Of a DNA stretch of 64,000 nt, positions 34,295 to 42,290 are shown piece by piece. The DNA comes from a virus, in the IMG/VR virus record IMGVR_UViG_3300032360_000003, positions 1 through 64,000 of that record; one strand, written 5' to 3'. The notes beneath the pieces are model-generated. The model was not told where the DNA came from. It made no database searches and saw nothing but the letters and a program-made list of their open reading frames with translations. Every line of letters starts with the position of its first letter. Positions within the stretch are counted from its first letter, which is position 1. The position numbers and the translations under genes are program-made.

Positions 34295-34467
34295 TGATAA
34301 TTGAAAGACCAGAATGGATGGATGTTCCATTAACAACTCAAAAAGGTATTAGTGATTATATAGATCTATTAGAAAAGAAGGTAATAGAACTAGGAAAGGA
34401 ATTGGATAAATATAAAGAGAACGAACGCCTTACAGAATTGTGGGCGAGAGGGGAGCTATTAAACTAG
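34291..34467 (+). CDS. Small coiled-coil hypothetical protein
   Basis: 58 residues (ATG 34291, second ATG 34294) after AAGGAAATAA, overlapping the previous stop. Residues about 22-50 (LLEKKVIELGKELDKYKENERL) form a heptad-like helix. No function is recognised. Confidence 0.55.
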   Translation: MMIIERPEWMDVPLTTQKGISDYIDLLEKKVIELGKELDKYKENERLTELWARGELLN

Positions 34468-34477
34468 AGGCATAAAA

Positions 34478-35401
34478 ATGGAAAAGGCAACGATACGATG
34501 GGTTGGTGTTGCAACTATATTTTTATTTTTGTCATTACTTTTTACGTTGAAAGCACATGGTAAGCATTATGATGATGTACGAATACCTAATAACGGAATA
34601 GTCAGTTACTACGACTTTGAAGATAGTCAGACTGGCGATCCGATTATTTTGGATAAAGTAGGGAAAAATGGTATGAAGGTTTTTGGCTTTCCCGAAATTA
34701 TTGATGGTACTAAGGGAGAAGGTTGGTACTCCAATTTGGTTCAAATATTGGGTGCAGATGGATTCAGTTATTTGGAAATACCTTTCATATCCGATTACAA
34801 TACCAGATCATTTTCTATAGGATTTCAAGGTGGATTTGGTACAGTTGGCCTTGATGTTGGTCGAGAATTCGGGCCATGGGATTTGGATAGAAACTATTAT
34901 TGGTCATGGGGCGATAAGATTGCACTATATATAACGTCTGAAACGGTTACTGAAGGACAGAGTTGGATGGAAGGTGTTATAGTAGATGGTGTGATGGTTG
35001 AAGAAGAAGTGGTAGCTGAGTATGAGTATGATCTATACACGACCAATTTGAGATTTGGTGACAAAACCTATAAGTTTCTTACGCATGATGCACAGTTTGC
35101 TTATCATCATTATGTTGTTGTTTATGATGGAACTAATCGCGTGTTGATGGGGTATTGGGATGGTCAGCAGCACATTCGCGAATCAAATGTACTAAGACCT
35201 GTGGTTAGTGGTCAGCCTATTATGTTTGCAACTGATCATAAGTTGGAGCATAATTTTTCTGGTAGATTTGATGAGATTGCAATCTATAACAGACCGCTGA
35301 CTCCAAATGAAGTAACGAGATACTACGGCGGTATGGGATTGAAAATTGAACCTAAAAATAAATTAGTAACAACTTGGGGAGAAATGAAGAAATGGAAATA
35401 A
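34478..35401 (+). CDS. Secreted/anchored LamG-like (concanavalin-fold) protein
   Basis: 307 residues. N-terminal signal anchor (VGVATIFLFLSLLFTLKAHG, about 9-28), then an about 240-residue beta-sandwich: YYDFEDSQTGDPIILDKVGKNG, FSIGFQGG, HYVVVYDGTNRVLMGYWDG and the LamG ending FSGRFDEIAIYNRPLTPNE. Such domains bind carbohydrates. It may be a moron-like envelope protein or part of the virion; no protease or hydrolase motif is seen. Confidence 0.7.
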   Translation: MEKATIRWVGVATIFLFLSLLFTLKAHGKHYDDVRIPNNGIVSYYDFEDSQTGDPIILDKVGKNGMKVFGFPEIIDGTKGEGWYSNLVQILGADGFSYLEIPFISDYNTRSFSIGFQGGFGTVGLDVGREFGPWDLDRNYYWSWGDKIALYITSETVTEGQSWMEGVIVDGVMVEEEVVAEYEYDLYTTNLRFGDKTYKFLTHDAQFAYHHYVVVYDGTNRVLMGYWDGQQHIRESNVLRPVVSGQPIMFATDHKLEHNFSGRFDEIAIYNRPLTPNEVTRYYGGMGLKIEPKNKLVTTWGEMKKWK

Positions 35402-35625
35402 AATTACTTATTTTTCTTTTTATTATTGGTTTTACTGCTTATTGTAGTCAAGTTGAAGAAGAACCTGTGGTTGCACCTAAGACCACAATTGAGATTGAAC
35501 CAGGCGAATCTGTAGAACTAATCATAGTTGAACCGAACATAGAAATACTGAAAGAACTGAAAGAACGTTGGGATTGGAGATCGCGAGAAAAATTGAGAAA
35601 AGAGCAGAAGGAAGTTGAAAAATAA
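35392..35625 (+). CDS. Small membrane or lipoprotein-like protein
   Basis: 77 residues from ATG 35392, overlapping the upstream stop by 10 bases. Hydrophobic start (IKLLIFLFIIGFTAYC) with a Cys at its end that could be lipidated, although Tyr at -1 is atypical. Then an acidic stretch and a charged helix. No family is recognised. Confidence 0.55.
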   Translation: MEIKLLIFLFIIGFTAYCSQVEEEPVVAPKTTIEIEPGESVELIIVEPNIEILKELKERWDWRSREKLRKEQKEVEK

Positions 35626-35640
35626 ATTTAGGGTATAGTC

Positions 35641-36201
35641 ATGGATGATGCAATTGGTATAAATGAATTAAGTCAAATGATACCAGAGGTAACAGATTTG
35701 ATATTACCGTGGCTTGGTGTTTTAGTATCCATAGTTATATTTCTATGGTTCAAAGATTTTGCAACGCAGCTTGCAAAAGGACTTGCATTCAAGCATGATC
35801 CTCATTTTCAAGAAGGGGATCTTGTTTGGTTGGAAGATGAACCTGCAACTATTATCAAGATTGGTGCAACGCAGACTATATTTGGAATTGTTAATGGTCG
35901 TGGAATGATATGGAGATTTGTACCCAATAGTGAAATCCATAGCGTGAAATTAGAAAAGATTGTAAGTGAAAAAATACATTATGATAGCGATCAAGAGCAG
36001 GCAAGACAACTTAGAGAATTATTAAAATTGACCGAAGAACAAGATGAAATGATTGAAGAAAATAGAGAACGTGATGTAGTGCAAGATGAAACTATTTCTA
36101 ATATTGAACAATATAATCAATTGCAAGATGATAAAATGGAGCAGCATCGAAAACATTTAGAGAAAATGATAAAATCATTGGAAGATAAGATAACGAAGTG
36201 A
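35641..36201 (+). CDS. MscS-like membrane protein with coiled-coil tail
   Basis: 186 residues. One predicted transmembrane helix (about 18-38, LILPWLGVLVSIVIFLWF), then a segment with the pattern of the MscS middle beta domain: FQEGDLVWLEDEPATIIKIG, TQTIFGIVNGR and RFVPNSEIHS. The C-terminal about 70 residues are a Glu/Gln-rich coiled coil instead of the MscS alpha/beta domain. It could be a minimal channel or a modifier of host mechanosensitive channels; this is inference. Confidence 0.6.
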   Translation: MDDAIGINELSQMIPEVTDLILPWLGVLVSIVIFLWFKDFATQLAKGLAFKHDPHFQEGDLVWLEDEPATIIKIGATQTIFGIVNGRGMIWRFVPNSEIHSVKLEKIVSEKIHYDSDQEQARQLRELLKLTEEQDEMIEENRERDVVQDETISNIEQYNQLQDDKMEQHRKHLEKMIKSLEDKITK

Positions 36202-36503
36202 AAGAATATAAAGTTAAATCTGTATTTACTATACCTGATGATTCTAGTATACTAGTTGATGATAGTAACTTACATAGTATGTGGTGTATATATCAAGGCA
36301 ATGGGAAAACTTATAGGTTTTATTGTAATTTTTGTTCTATGATTATTACAGTAAAATTTCCAAGATATTCGCGAGTAGTAAGAAGGGTATATGAAGTAGA
36401 AGATGTTATTAAATTTCATTGGGCATGTCCAAGCTGTTGTAAAACAGCTCCAGTTTTGGAATTGATGGAAGATGAAAAATGGAATTGGGGCGAGGAAGAA
36501 TGA
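36198..36503 (+). CDS. Zinc-finger-like hypothetical protein
   Basis: 101 residues with GTG start overlapping the previous stop. Two Cys pairs, FYCNFC and WACPSCC about 50 residues apart, suggest one zinc site. No named family. Confidence 0.55.
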   Translation: MKEYKVKSVFTIPDDSSILVDDSNLHSMWCIYQGNGKTYRFYCNFCSMIITVKFPRYSRVVRRVYEVEDVIKFHWACPSCCKTAPVLELMEDEKWNWGEEE

Positions 36504-36724
36504 TAATACTAACTCTATTGAAGTATGGTTGGAGAGTTAGAAGGAAGGGTTGGTGGCATAGGTTCCCGTTTCTACCTATACCGCCGAAGCAATGGTTAAT
36601 GTGGAGATTTGAAACGGCTTGGGGTATAGATGCAATGAAGCCCAATTGGGAAGATTTTCCACCAATAAAAATAATAATAAAAGATATTTACAACTTTGGG
36701 CACTTTTTAAGGCAAATGCCCTAA
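36500..36724 (+). CDS. Hypothetical basic, Trp-rich protein
   Basis: 74 residues from ATG 36500 (ATGA overlap with the previous gene). Rich in Trp, Pro and Arg; no domain recognised. Its stop codon lies in the first bases of a stem-loop/promoter-like repeat. Confidence 0.55.
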   Translation: MIILTLLKYGWRVRRKGWWHRFPFLPIPPKQWLMWRFETAWGIDAMKPNWEDFPPIKIIIKDIYNFGHFLRQMP

Positions 36725-36759
36725 ACCTTTTTGGTTTTAATACGTCTAATATAGTGTAG
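36721..36759 (+). repeat. Stem-loop/promoter-like cassette, copy A
   Basis: CTAAACC-TTTTT-GGTTT stem-loop followed by TAATACGTCTAATATAGTG. It is one of six copies in the window (others at 59050, 59511, 59751, 61561, 61899) and precedes a tiny membrane-peptide gene. Confidence 0.85.
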
Positions 36760-36767
36760 AGAAAGAT

Positions 36768-36851
36768 ATGAATGATAATTTTATTCCTGATTTGATAGGT
36801 TCAATACTTTTTTTAAGTGCTATATTATTGTATTGTATACTAAGGGGGTAG
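36768..36851 (+). CDS. Tiny membrane peptide
   Basis: 27 residues directly downstream of repeat copy A. Central hydrophobic run (LIGSILFLSAILLYCIL). The ribosome site is weak (GAAAG). Supported only by position and by the clean frame. Confidence 0.4.
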   Translation: MNDNFIPDLIGSILFLSAILLYCILRG

Positions 36852-36852
36852 T

Positions 36853-36993
36853 ATGAAAGGTCAAGTTGATATAACGACAGGTAAGAAGTTGAAGTTTGAA
36901 AAAAAGAAAAAAGTAAAGGTTGTTGAAAACAAACCTAAAACTCTTTGGCAAAAAATTATGGATTGGTTAAATACACCAATTGGTGGACATTAG
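36853..36993 (+). CDS. Small basic peptide
   Basis: 46 residues, Lys-rich (LKFEKKKKVKVVENK) with a Trp-containing amphipathic C-terminus. GGGGG two bases before its start region serves as ribosome site. Unknown function. Confidence 0.5.
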   Translation: MKGQVDITTGKKLKFEKKKKVKVVENKPKTLWQKIMDWLNTPIGGH

Positions 36994-37003
36994 GGGGGTT
37001 ATT

Positions 37004-37087
37004 ATGATTGGTAAATGGATTTTTAGTTTTTCAGTTGCTATTGTTATTGGTTTATTTTTATTAATGTTAGTTGCAAAATTGTGGTAA
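37004..37087 (+). CDS. Tiny membrane peptide
   Basis: 27 residues after GGGGGG; almost entirely hydrophobic (FSFSVAIVIGLFLLMLVA). It is a likely single-pass inner-membrane peptide of unknown role. Confidence 0.45.
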   Translation: MIGKWIFSFSVAIVIGLFLLMLVAKLW

Positions 37088-37099
37088 GGAGAAGTTAAA

Positions 37100-37393
37100 A
37101 TGAGTGAAGTGAAAATTGTAAGATTGAAAACAGGTGAAGAAATACTTTGTGAATATGGGGTATCAGAGCATCGGAAAATGACGCATATTAAAAATGGTTT
37201 GATAATTGTTCCCACTGAAACTGCAATAGGATTCGTACCTTTTATGGTCTATGCAGATCTACCTGATAATACTTTTACGTTGAAGTCTAGTCATGTCTTG
37301 TGGGTTGTAGATCCAGTTGCTGAGTTAATAGAGAAGCATCGAGATACGTTCAATGCAATTGTCACGCCCGAGTCAAAAATCATTGTTCCATAA
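37100..37393 (+). CDS. Conserved phage hypothetical protein, Sm-like start
   Basis: 97 residues. The opening VKIVRLKTGEEILCEYGVS and the later LWVVDPVAELIEKHRDTFN follow a small family I remember from marine T4-like phages whose N-terminal half looks like an Sm/Hfq-type beta barrel. Possible RNA-binding regulator; not proven. AAGGAG ribosome site. Confidence 0.6.
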   Translation: MSEVKIVRLKTGEEILCEYGVSEHRKMTHIKNGLIIVPTETAIGFVPFMVYADLPDNTFTLKSSHVLWVVDPVAELIEKHRDTFNAIVTPESKIIVP

Positions 37394-37424
37394 ATAGTTA
37401 GGAATTCTTTATTTGGGGTTGCAG

Positions 37425-39197
37425 ATGTTAAATTTCAGACAATATTTAAAAGTTATTAATGGTGAGTGGTTGAAGGAGTGGGATGAGATGGCTATTAGTT
37501 ATGGTTTGACTGAATTTATGAATGAAGGTGTTTCGATACCAGATCAGATAAAAGTTCTTCAGAAAGATATGTTCCCTAAAATTACTACAATACCAGCCTT
37601 AAAGGATTATTTGCATAAGGCTGGAGATATATTGGGTATTGAATTCAATAAGGATATGTTGCAATCAAACCCAAAAAGAATAGCTATGCCGGCCGAATGG
37701 ACAACTGATGATTTGGCGGTGAGTGCCGAAAAGTTTAGAGATTTTTTAAATAAAGTTTTGCCAGTTAAAACAAAAATAGTTGATCCTAATGATAGTGTTG
37801 ATGGATTAGAAAATGAGAGTACGGCATTTATGGGATTTGTTATAGATTTTGATGCTAAAAATGAATATCCAACTTCAAAATCTATGAAATATCTTATGCA
37901 ACTTGCAGGAAATCAAAAGCGTTCTGCAGGAACAGCGTATCAAGAATCTGGTTTTCTCTTTGCTTTAGCAGCAAGTTTTAAATATAAAGATGATGATATT
38001 TTCAATAAGACTTATTGGAAATCTGATGACTGTAGAGGAAAAATACTAGTTGATGGTAAAAAATATAGTGAGGATCAAGTTGAAAAAATATTCAATTTTT
38101 CTGTAGGTGTTGATTGGAAGAAATCAATAAGTAATGCAGCTGAAGCACTTAATGAACAATTAGGAAAAGCTCCTAAAAAATATTATAAAGATAGTGCTAA
38201 GTTTTTTATGAACAAACTTGCTAAAAAACTTTATGAAGATGACGAAACGATGTCAACGCCCTGGAATAATGATAAATGGAATCCTGCAGATGTTTGGTTT
38301 TCGTATGATGATGGTGTTGAGGAAAAAGTGAAACAATATGAGTCATTAGTTGATTTAAATGGCTATCTCAAAGAAAGTGTGGAAAATTCTACTGGTATTA
38401 TTGGATTGTCATTAAAGAAATTTGAAAAAGGTGGCAATGTAGAAGTTATAGATATTGGAAAAAAACTAAAGACAGTAGAAAGCTTTGAGATAGTTTTGGG
38501 AGCATTATTCACTCAAGGCATAAATCAAAACTTGGTATTGAGTGTTCCCGGCTCAAATGAACCAGATAAGATACATAGTATAAGTTACAGACTTTTTCAA
38601 AGTGGGGCTAAAGAATTAATTCGCGGTGAAGTTGTAAAAAAAGGTACTGAAGCTTCACATGGTAAAGTATTTTTGTCTTATATTGATGATGCAGCTGGGA
38701 GTAATACAATCACTAAAATTGTGAATAAAGTTCGTGGTGATGGTAACATAGAATATGAGAAGGGTAAATATGTTCTTACAGATAAAGGTAAAAAGAGATA
38801 TAGATTAGTTAGTAGAATGTATAGAACAAATGTTAAAAGAAGTACAGTAGTTTCGAGATCTGTTAGTGCACGAACTAAAGAAAAACCTACTCTTGAAAAG
38901 GAATATGAAGTTTTTGATTCGTCAAAGTTCGTTGAAGGTGTTGCAATTTTTGAAAAACGGATGAATGACTATATAGATTCTAAATTTTCTAGTAAAAGTA
39001 CAACTCAAGTGATAAATGAAATGAGTGTTAAGCTTAATGCAACTTTTCAAAATGTAGTTTTTGCTGGATGGTGGACTATTTTAGCTAGGAGTAAAAGAGG
39101 TAGGTTTGAAGAAGCAAATATGGTGGCCCAAAAGATGTTGTATTTTGGTTTGTCAATGGCTGATTTTTCTGCAGTACATCTTAAAATAGGTGGATAG
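37425..39197 (+). CDS. Large hypothetical protein with capsid-targeting-like N-terminus
   Basis: 590 residues from ATG 37425 (GGGG upstream; a TTG at 37413 is less likely). It starts MLNFRQYL, like capsid-targeting leaders, but with no Glu at position 10; the nearest (L/I)-x-E sites are LKE at 16-18 and LTE at 31-33. DKWNPADVWFSYDDG (about 286-300) may be a catalytic or binding motif. The C-terminus is Lys-rich. Unrecognised; adjacent to another leader-bearing gene. Confidence 0.65.
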   Translation: MLNFRQYLKVINGEWLKEWDEMAISYGLTEFMNEGVSIPDQIKVLQKDMFPKITTIPALKDYLHKAGDILGIEFNKDMLQSNPKRIAMPAEWTTDDLAVSAEKFRDFLNKVLPVKTKIVDPNDSVDGLENESTAFMGFVIDFDAKNEYPTSKSMKYLMQLAGNQKRSAGTAYQESGFLFALAASFKYKDDDIFNKTYWKSDDCRGKILVDGKKYSEDQVEKIFNFSVGVDWKKSISNAAEALNEQLGKAPKKYYKDSAKFFMNKLAKKLYEDDETMSTPWNNDKWNPADVWFSYDDGVEEKVKQYESLVDLNGYLKESVENSTGIIGLSLKKFEKGGNVEVIDIGKKLKTVESFEIVLGALFTQGINQNLVLSVPGSNEPDKIHSISYRLFQSGAKELIRGEVVKKGTEASHGKVFLSYIDDAAGSNTITKIVNKVRGDGNIEYEKGKYVLTDKGKKRYRLVSRMYRTNVKRSTVVSRSVSARTKEKPTLEKEYEVFDSSKFVEGVAIFEKRMNDYIDSKFSSKSTTQVINEMSVKLNATFQNVVFAGWWTILARSKRGRFEEANMVAQKMLYFGLSMADFSAVHLKIGG

Positions 39198-40457
39198 ATG
39201 TTAACCTTTAAACAATTTCTCAAAGAAGAATCCGCACCGAAAAAGAATCTTCACTTAGAGCATATTGAAGATGAAATTTTCAACTTTGGTACATATGGTG
39301 CGAGGGAAGCAATTAGCTTCTTACAGTCTCTCAGGGATATGTTATCTGGTGAATCAGCCAGTCGAGTAAAAGTTACAGTTAAATTTGATGGAGCTCCTGC
39401 GTTATTCGTAGGTACAGATCCATCTGATGGAAAGTTTTTTGTAGGTACAAAGGGTGTTTTCAACAAAAATGCCAAGTTAGTTAAGTCTATGGATGACATC
39501 GAAAAGTTAGGCTATAAAGGTGGACTAGCCAACAAACTAAAAATAGCATTCGAGGAACTTCAAACACTTGGTATTGATGGGGTCTTACAAGGTGACATGA
39601 TGTTTACCAAAGAAGATCTTTCATCGGTAAAAGTAGATGGAAAGCAATATACTATATTTCAACCTAATACAATCGTATATGCTGTTCCGACAGGATCGGC
39701 TCTTGACGATAAAATAAAAACAGCACAGATAGGAATTGTTTTCCATACTACTTATACTGGCGATTCACTAGAAAGCATGGGTGCCACATTTGGTGCAGAT
39801 GTATCTAATTTGAAGAAAACGCCGAGAGTATGGTATTCAGACGTTAATTATGAAGATTATTCAGGCTCAGTATCGATGACCAAATCAGAAACTAATGAGA
39901 TTACTAAGGCCTTGTCGGAAGCAGGGAAGTCATTTCGTAAAGTGGTTAGTGGTGATTTGGATGCATTCTTGAAGCACCAAAATAGTTTACCTTCCAGTGT
40001 AATTGGGGCGTCTATCAAAACCTATAACAATTCTAAAATTCGAGCTGGTGAAAAAGTAACCAATACAAGATCGCATGCAAGAGCCTATCCAGATTATATT
40101 GAAAAATATTATGAAACTAAGATTTTACCGAAAGTGAAAAGTGATGCTGGTAAGGATAAAAAGAACAAAGAAAAAGAAGATTTTGTAAAGAAAGTAAAAG
40201 GTTGGATGTCTGTTGTTGAGGCATCATTAGAATTGCATAATCATCTGGTGGATGCAAAAATGATGATTATAAATAAATTAGATAAGGGTTTTAAAAAGTT
40301 TCCTAATACGTTTGTAAGAACAGATAGTGGCTACAAAGTAGTTAATGATGAGGGATATGTTGCAATTGATACTATCAAGGGTGATGCAGTGAAGCTTGTT
40401 GACCGTTTAGAATTTTCATATAACAATTTCAATGGTATTAAAAATTGGGATAAATAG
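39198..40457 (+). CDS. Ligase-like nucleotidyltransferase with capsid-targeting leader
   Basis: 419 residues. The leader MLTFKQFLKE fits the T4 capsid-targeting pattern with LKE cleavage by gp21. VKFDGAPAL (61-69) matches motif I K-x-D-G of DNA/RNA ligases and capping enzymes, with Lys62 as candidate nucleotide acceptor; FVGTKG follows and LQGDMMF (130-136) could be motif III. A packaged, co-injected ligase-like enzyme is inferred. The rest, including a Lys-rich region near 310-330, is unassigned. It might instead be a divergent nucleotidyltransferase with another substrate. Confidence 0.6.
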   Translation: MLTFKQFLKEESAPKKNLHLEHIEDEIFNFGTYGAREAISFLQSLRDMLSGESASRVKVTVKFDGAPALFVGTDPSDGKFFVGTKGVFNKNAKLVKSMDDIEKLGYKGGLANKLKIAFEELQTLGIDGVLQGDMMFTKEDLSSVKVDGKQYTIFQPNTIVYAVPTGSALDDKIKTAQIGIVFHTTYTGDSLESMGATFGADVSNLKKTPRVWYSDVNYEDYSGSVSMTKSETNEITKALSEAGKSFRKVVSGDLDAFLKHQNSLPSSVIGASIKTYNNSKIRAGEKVTNTRSHARAYPDYIEKYYETKILPKVKSDAGKDKKNKEKEDFVKKVKGWMSVVEASLELHNHLVDAKMMIINKLDKGFKKFPNTFVRTDSGYKVVNDEGYVAIDTIKGDAVKLVDRLEFSYNNFNGIKNWDK

Positions 40458-40466
40458 GAGACTTAA

Positions 40467-40715
40467 ATGAAGACTTTTAATGAATTATACGGAGATAGTC
40501 AATTTAGATCTAGTCGTGGAATAAGAGAGCCAGCATTACAATATACTGAGCCAGATGAATTATCACAAGTATTGAATTTTGCATTGGATGAATTAAAGAT
40601 TGCTCTTGATAATGCAAGGAATCCAGAGCGTTATGCAGAAAAATTTTCAAGAAGTGTGCCTGGGTTGGTTGATAATATTGAAAGAATTACCAAATCGTTG
40701 GAAAAAATGAGATGA
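40467..40715 (+). CDS. Small hypothetical protein with leader-like start
   Basis: 82 residues, helical. It starts MKTFNELYGD, similar to the capsid-targeting leaders of neighbours but lacking (L/I)-x-E at the right place. Four-base overlap with the next gene. Confidence 0.55.
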   Translation: MKTFNELYGDSQFRSSRGIREPALQYTEPDELSQVLNFALDELKIALDNARNPERYAEKFSRSVPGLVDNIERITKSLEKMR

Positions 40716-41002
40716 AAAAGTATTCGGAATTAGTCAATGAACTAACTGAAAAATTTACCAATAAAGAATATGTAATAGACCAACTTTCAAATTCTATGGA
40801 GAATTATGATGAAACGAGTTTTGCTATGCATATGAAAAGGGAAACTGGAATTGATCAAAGTGTGTTTCGTGCAATCTACAAGTCTTGGTCAAAACTTTCT
40901 GGTCAGGTTAAAAATCAAAATGCATATGGTTGGGATAAGTGGTTGGATCAGTTTAGCAGGCTGTTACCATTTGGATGGGCTGGTGCAGACGGGCTCAAAT
41001 AG
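40712..41002 (+). CDS. Small hypothetical protein with leader-like start
   Basis: 96 residues starting MKKYSELVNELTE, where LTE (11-13) is a possible gp21 site. The C-terminal AIYKSWSKLSGQ...NAYGWDKWLDQF is partly repeated just downstream as a separate remnant. Function unknown. Confidence 0.55.
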   Translation: MKKYSELVNELTEKFTNKEYVIDQLSNSMENYDETSFAMHMKRETGIDQSVFRAIYKSWSKLSGQVKNQNAYGWDKWLDQFSRLLPFGWAGADGLK

Positions 41003-41078
41003 GTGCAAGGCAATCTACAACGTAGATGCATATGGTTGGGAACAATGGCTCAAAACCTATTCTGGTATAGGAAAATAA
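41003..41078 (+). pseudogene. Remnant duplicate of the preceding gene's C-terminus
   Basis: In the frame ending at 41078 the sequence reads CKAIYNVDAYGWEQWLKTYSG, resembling RAIYKSW...NAYGWDKWLDQFS of the upstream gene. There is no start codon or ribosome site of its own, so it looks like a decayed partial duplication. Confidence 0.4.
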
Positions 41079-41213
41079 ATGCGTTTTATTGATTATGTAC
41101 TTTTGCGAACTAGATTAGGTTTGTGGTTTTTTAAAAGTTTTTTGTGTGTTTTGTATGACGTATTTTTTATGATAGGTTTTTTAAGAACTAGAATAAAGAG
41201 GTTTTTTAGATGA
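41079..41213 (+). CDS. Small membrane protein
   Basis: 44 residues, Phe/Leu/Arg-rich (LWFFKSFLCVLYDVFFMIGFL) with basic ends. ATGA overlap with the following nucleotidyltransferase gene and GGAAAATAA upstream support translation. Confidence 0.45.
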   Translation: MRFIDYVLLRTRLGLWFFKSFLCVLYDVFFMIGFLRTRIKRFFR

Positions 41214-42232
41214 AAACTGTAGTGTTTTCTTTTGGTAGATTCAACCCGCCGACTGTAGGTCATGAAAAATTGATCAAGAAAGTTGAGAGTGTTGCCGAAC
41301 AGAATAAGGCTGATTTCTATATCTATCCTAGTTGGTCGCAAAGTCCAGATAAAGATCCTTTACCTCATGAAGTGAAATTTAAATATATGAAAAAGGCATT
41401 TCCTAAATATGTTAAGAACATCATATCCAATAAAAAGTGCAAGACAGCAATTCATATATTAACCAAATTATATGATGCTGGTTATGAAAAGGTGATGATG
41501 GTAGTTGGGTCGGATAGGATTTCAGAATTTGATAGGCTTTTGAATAAATATAATGGGAAGAAAGCAGTACATGGTTTTTATGATTTTTCTAATGGAATAG
41601 AAATCGTATCTGCTGGTGAAAGAGATCCAGATGCTCAGGGTGTAGAAGGTATGTCGGCATCCAAAATGAGAAAGGCTGTAGTAGATGGTGATCTCGATAG
41701 TTTTAAAAGTGGAGTACCAAATATGTCAGATTCAGATAAGGAAAAGTTGTACAACGATGTGCGAAAATGGATGAATGTCAAAGAACAAGTCCAAGAAAGA
41801 ACGCTGACATCTGACGAAAATAAAAGGTTAGAAAAATATGTATTGAAGTTAAAAAAGAAAACAGCAGAATTTAAAAAGAATTATGGCGATAAATGGAAAG
41901 AAGTAATGTATGCAATCGCTACCAAATTAGCCAAAGGGGAAAGTATGAAAACCGAAAAAAGAACTTTCAAATCTTTCAAAGAATTTGCACAAAGTTTAGA
42001 TATAGTAGAAGACACAGCAAATTTTGATGTAATTGATGATTCAAATACATTGAAGCAAGCTAAAAAGATGGTCAAACAAGTCAAAGACTCTGGCGGTATT
42101 GTATGGGTCGATTTAACGTCTGATAAACCAAACGTAAATCAATCATCAACAAAAGAAGAATTTGAGTCTGATGCGGGGGGTGATGGTGCAGTAGACAAGG
42201 GTGAAGTATTCATAGTTTATAAAAATTTGTAA
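41210..42232 (+). CDS. HIGH-type nucleotidyltransferase (NMN adenylyltransferase-like)
   Basis: 340 residues. The N-terminal domain has FGRFNPPTVGHEKL (8-21, the (H/T)-x-G-H motif), VVGSDRISEF (98-107) and GMSASKMR (147-154, ISSTxxR-like), as in cytidylyl- and NMN adenylyl-transferases. The C-terminal about 140 residues are an unrelated Lys-rich extension. An internal in-frame ATG at 41945 with AAGGGGA upstream could give a separate 95-residue product. It may act in NAD synthesis or salvage. Confidence 0.85.
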   Translation: MKTVVFSFGRFNPPTVGHEKLIKKVESVAEQNKADFYIYPSWSQSPDKDPLPHEVKFKYMKKAFPKYVKNIISNKKCKTAIHILTKLYDAGYEKVMMVVGSDRISEFDRLLNKYNGKKAVHGFYDFSNGIEIVSAGERDPDAQGVEGMSASKMRKAVVDGDLDSFKSGVPNMSDSDKEKLYNDVRKWMNVKEQVQERTLTSDENKRLEKYVLKLKKKTAEFKKNYGDKWKEVMYAIATKLAKGESMKTEKRTFKSFKEFAQSLDIVEDTANFDVIDDSNTLKQAKKMVKQVKDSGGIVWVDLTSDKPNVNQSSTKEEFESDAGGDGAVDKGEVFIVYKNL

Positions 42233-42290
42233 ATGTACAGTAACCTAAGGCGTAGGTGCAGGTTGCGATTCAATAGAAAATGGAGTGATT

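Noticed and set aside
36740-36758. TAATACGTCTAATATAG in the repeat cassettes looks like a T7 RNA polymerase promoter.
   Set aside because: Only the first seven bases match the T7 consensus well, the rest needs a gap, and no single-subunit RNA polymerase gene is seen in the window. The likeness is probably chance; the cassette is reported on its own merits.
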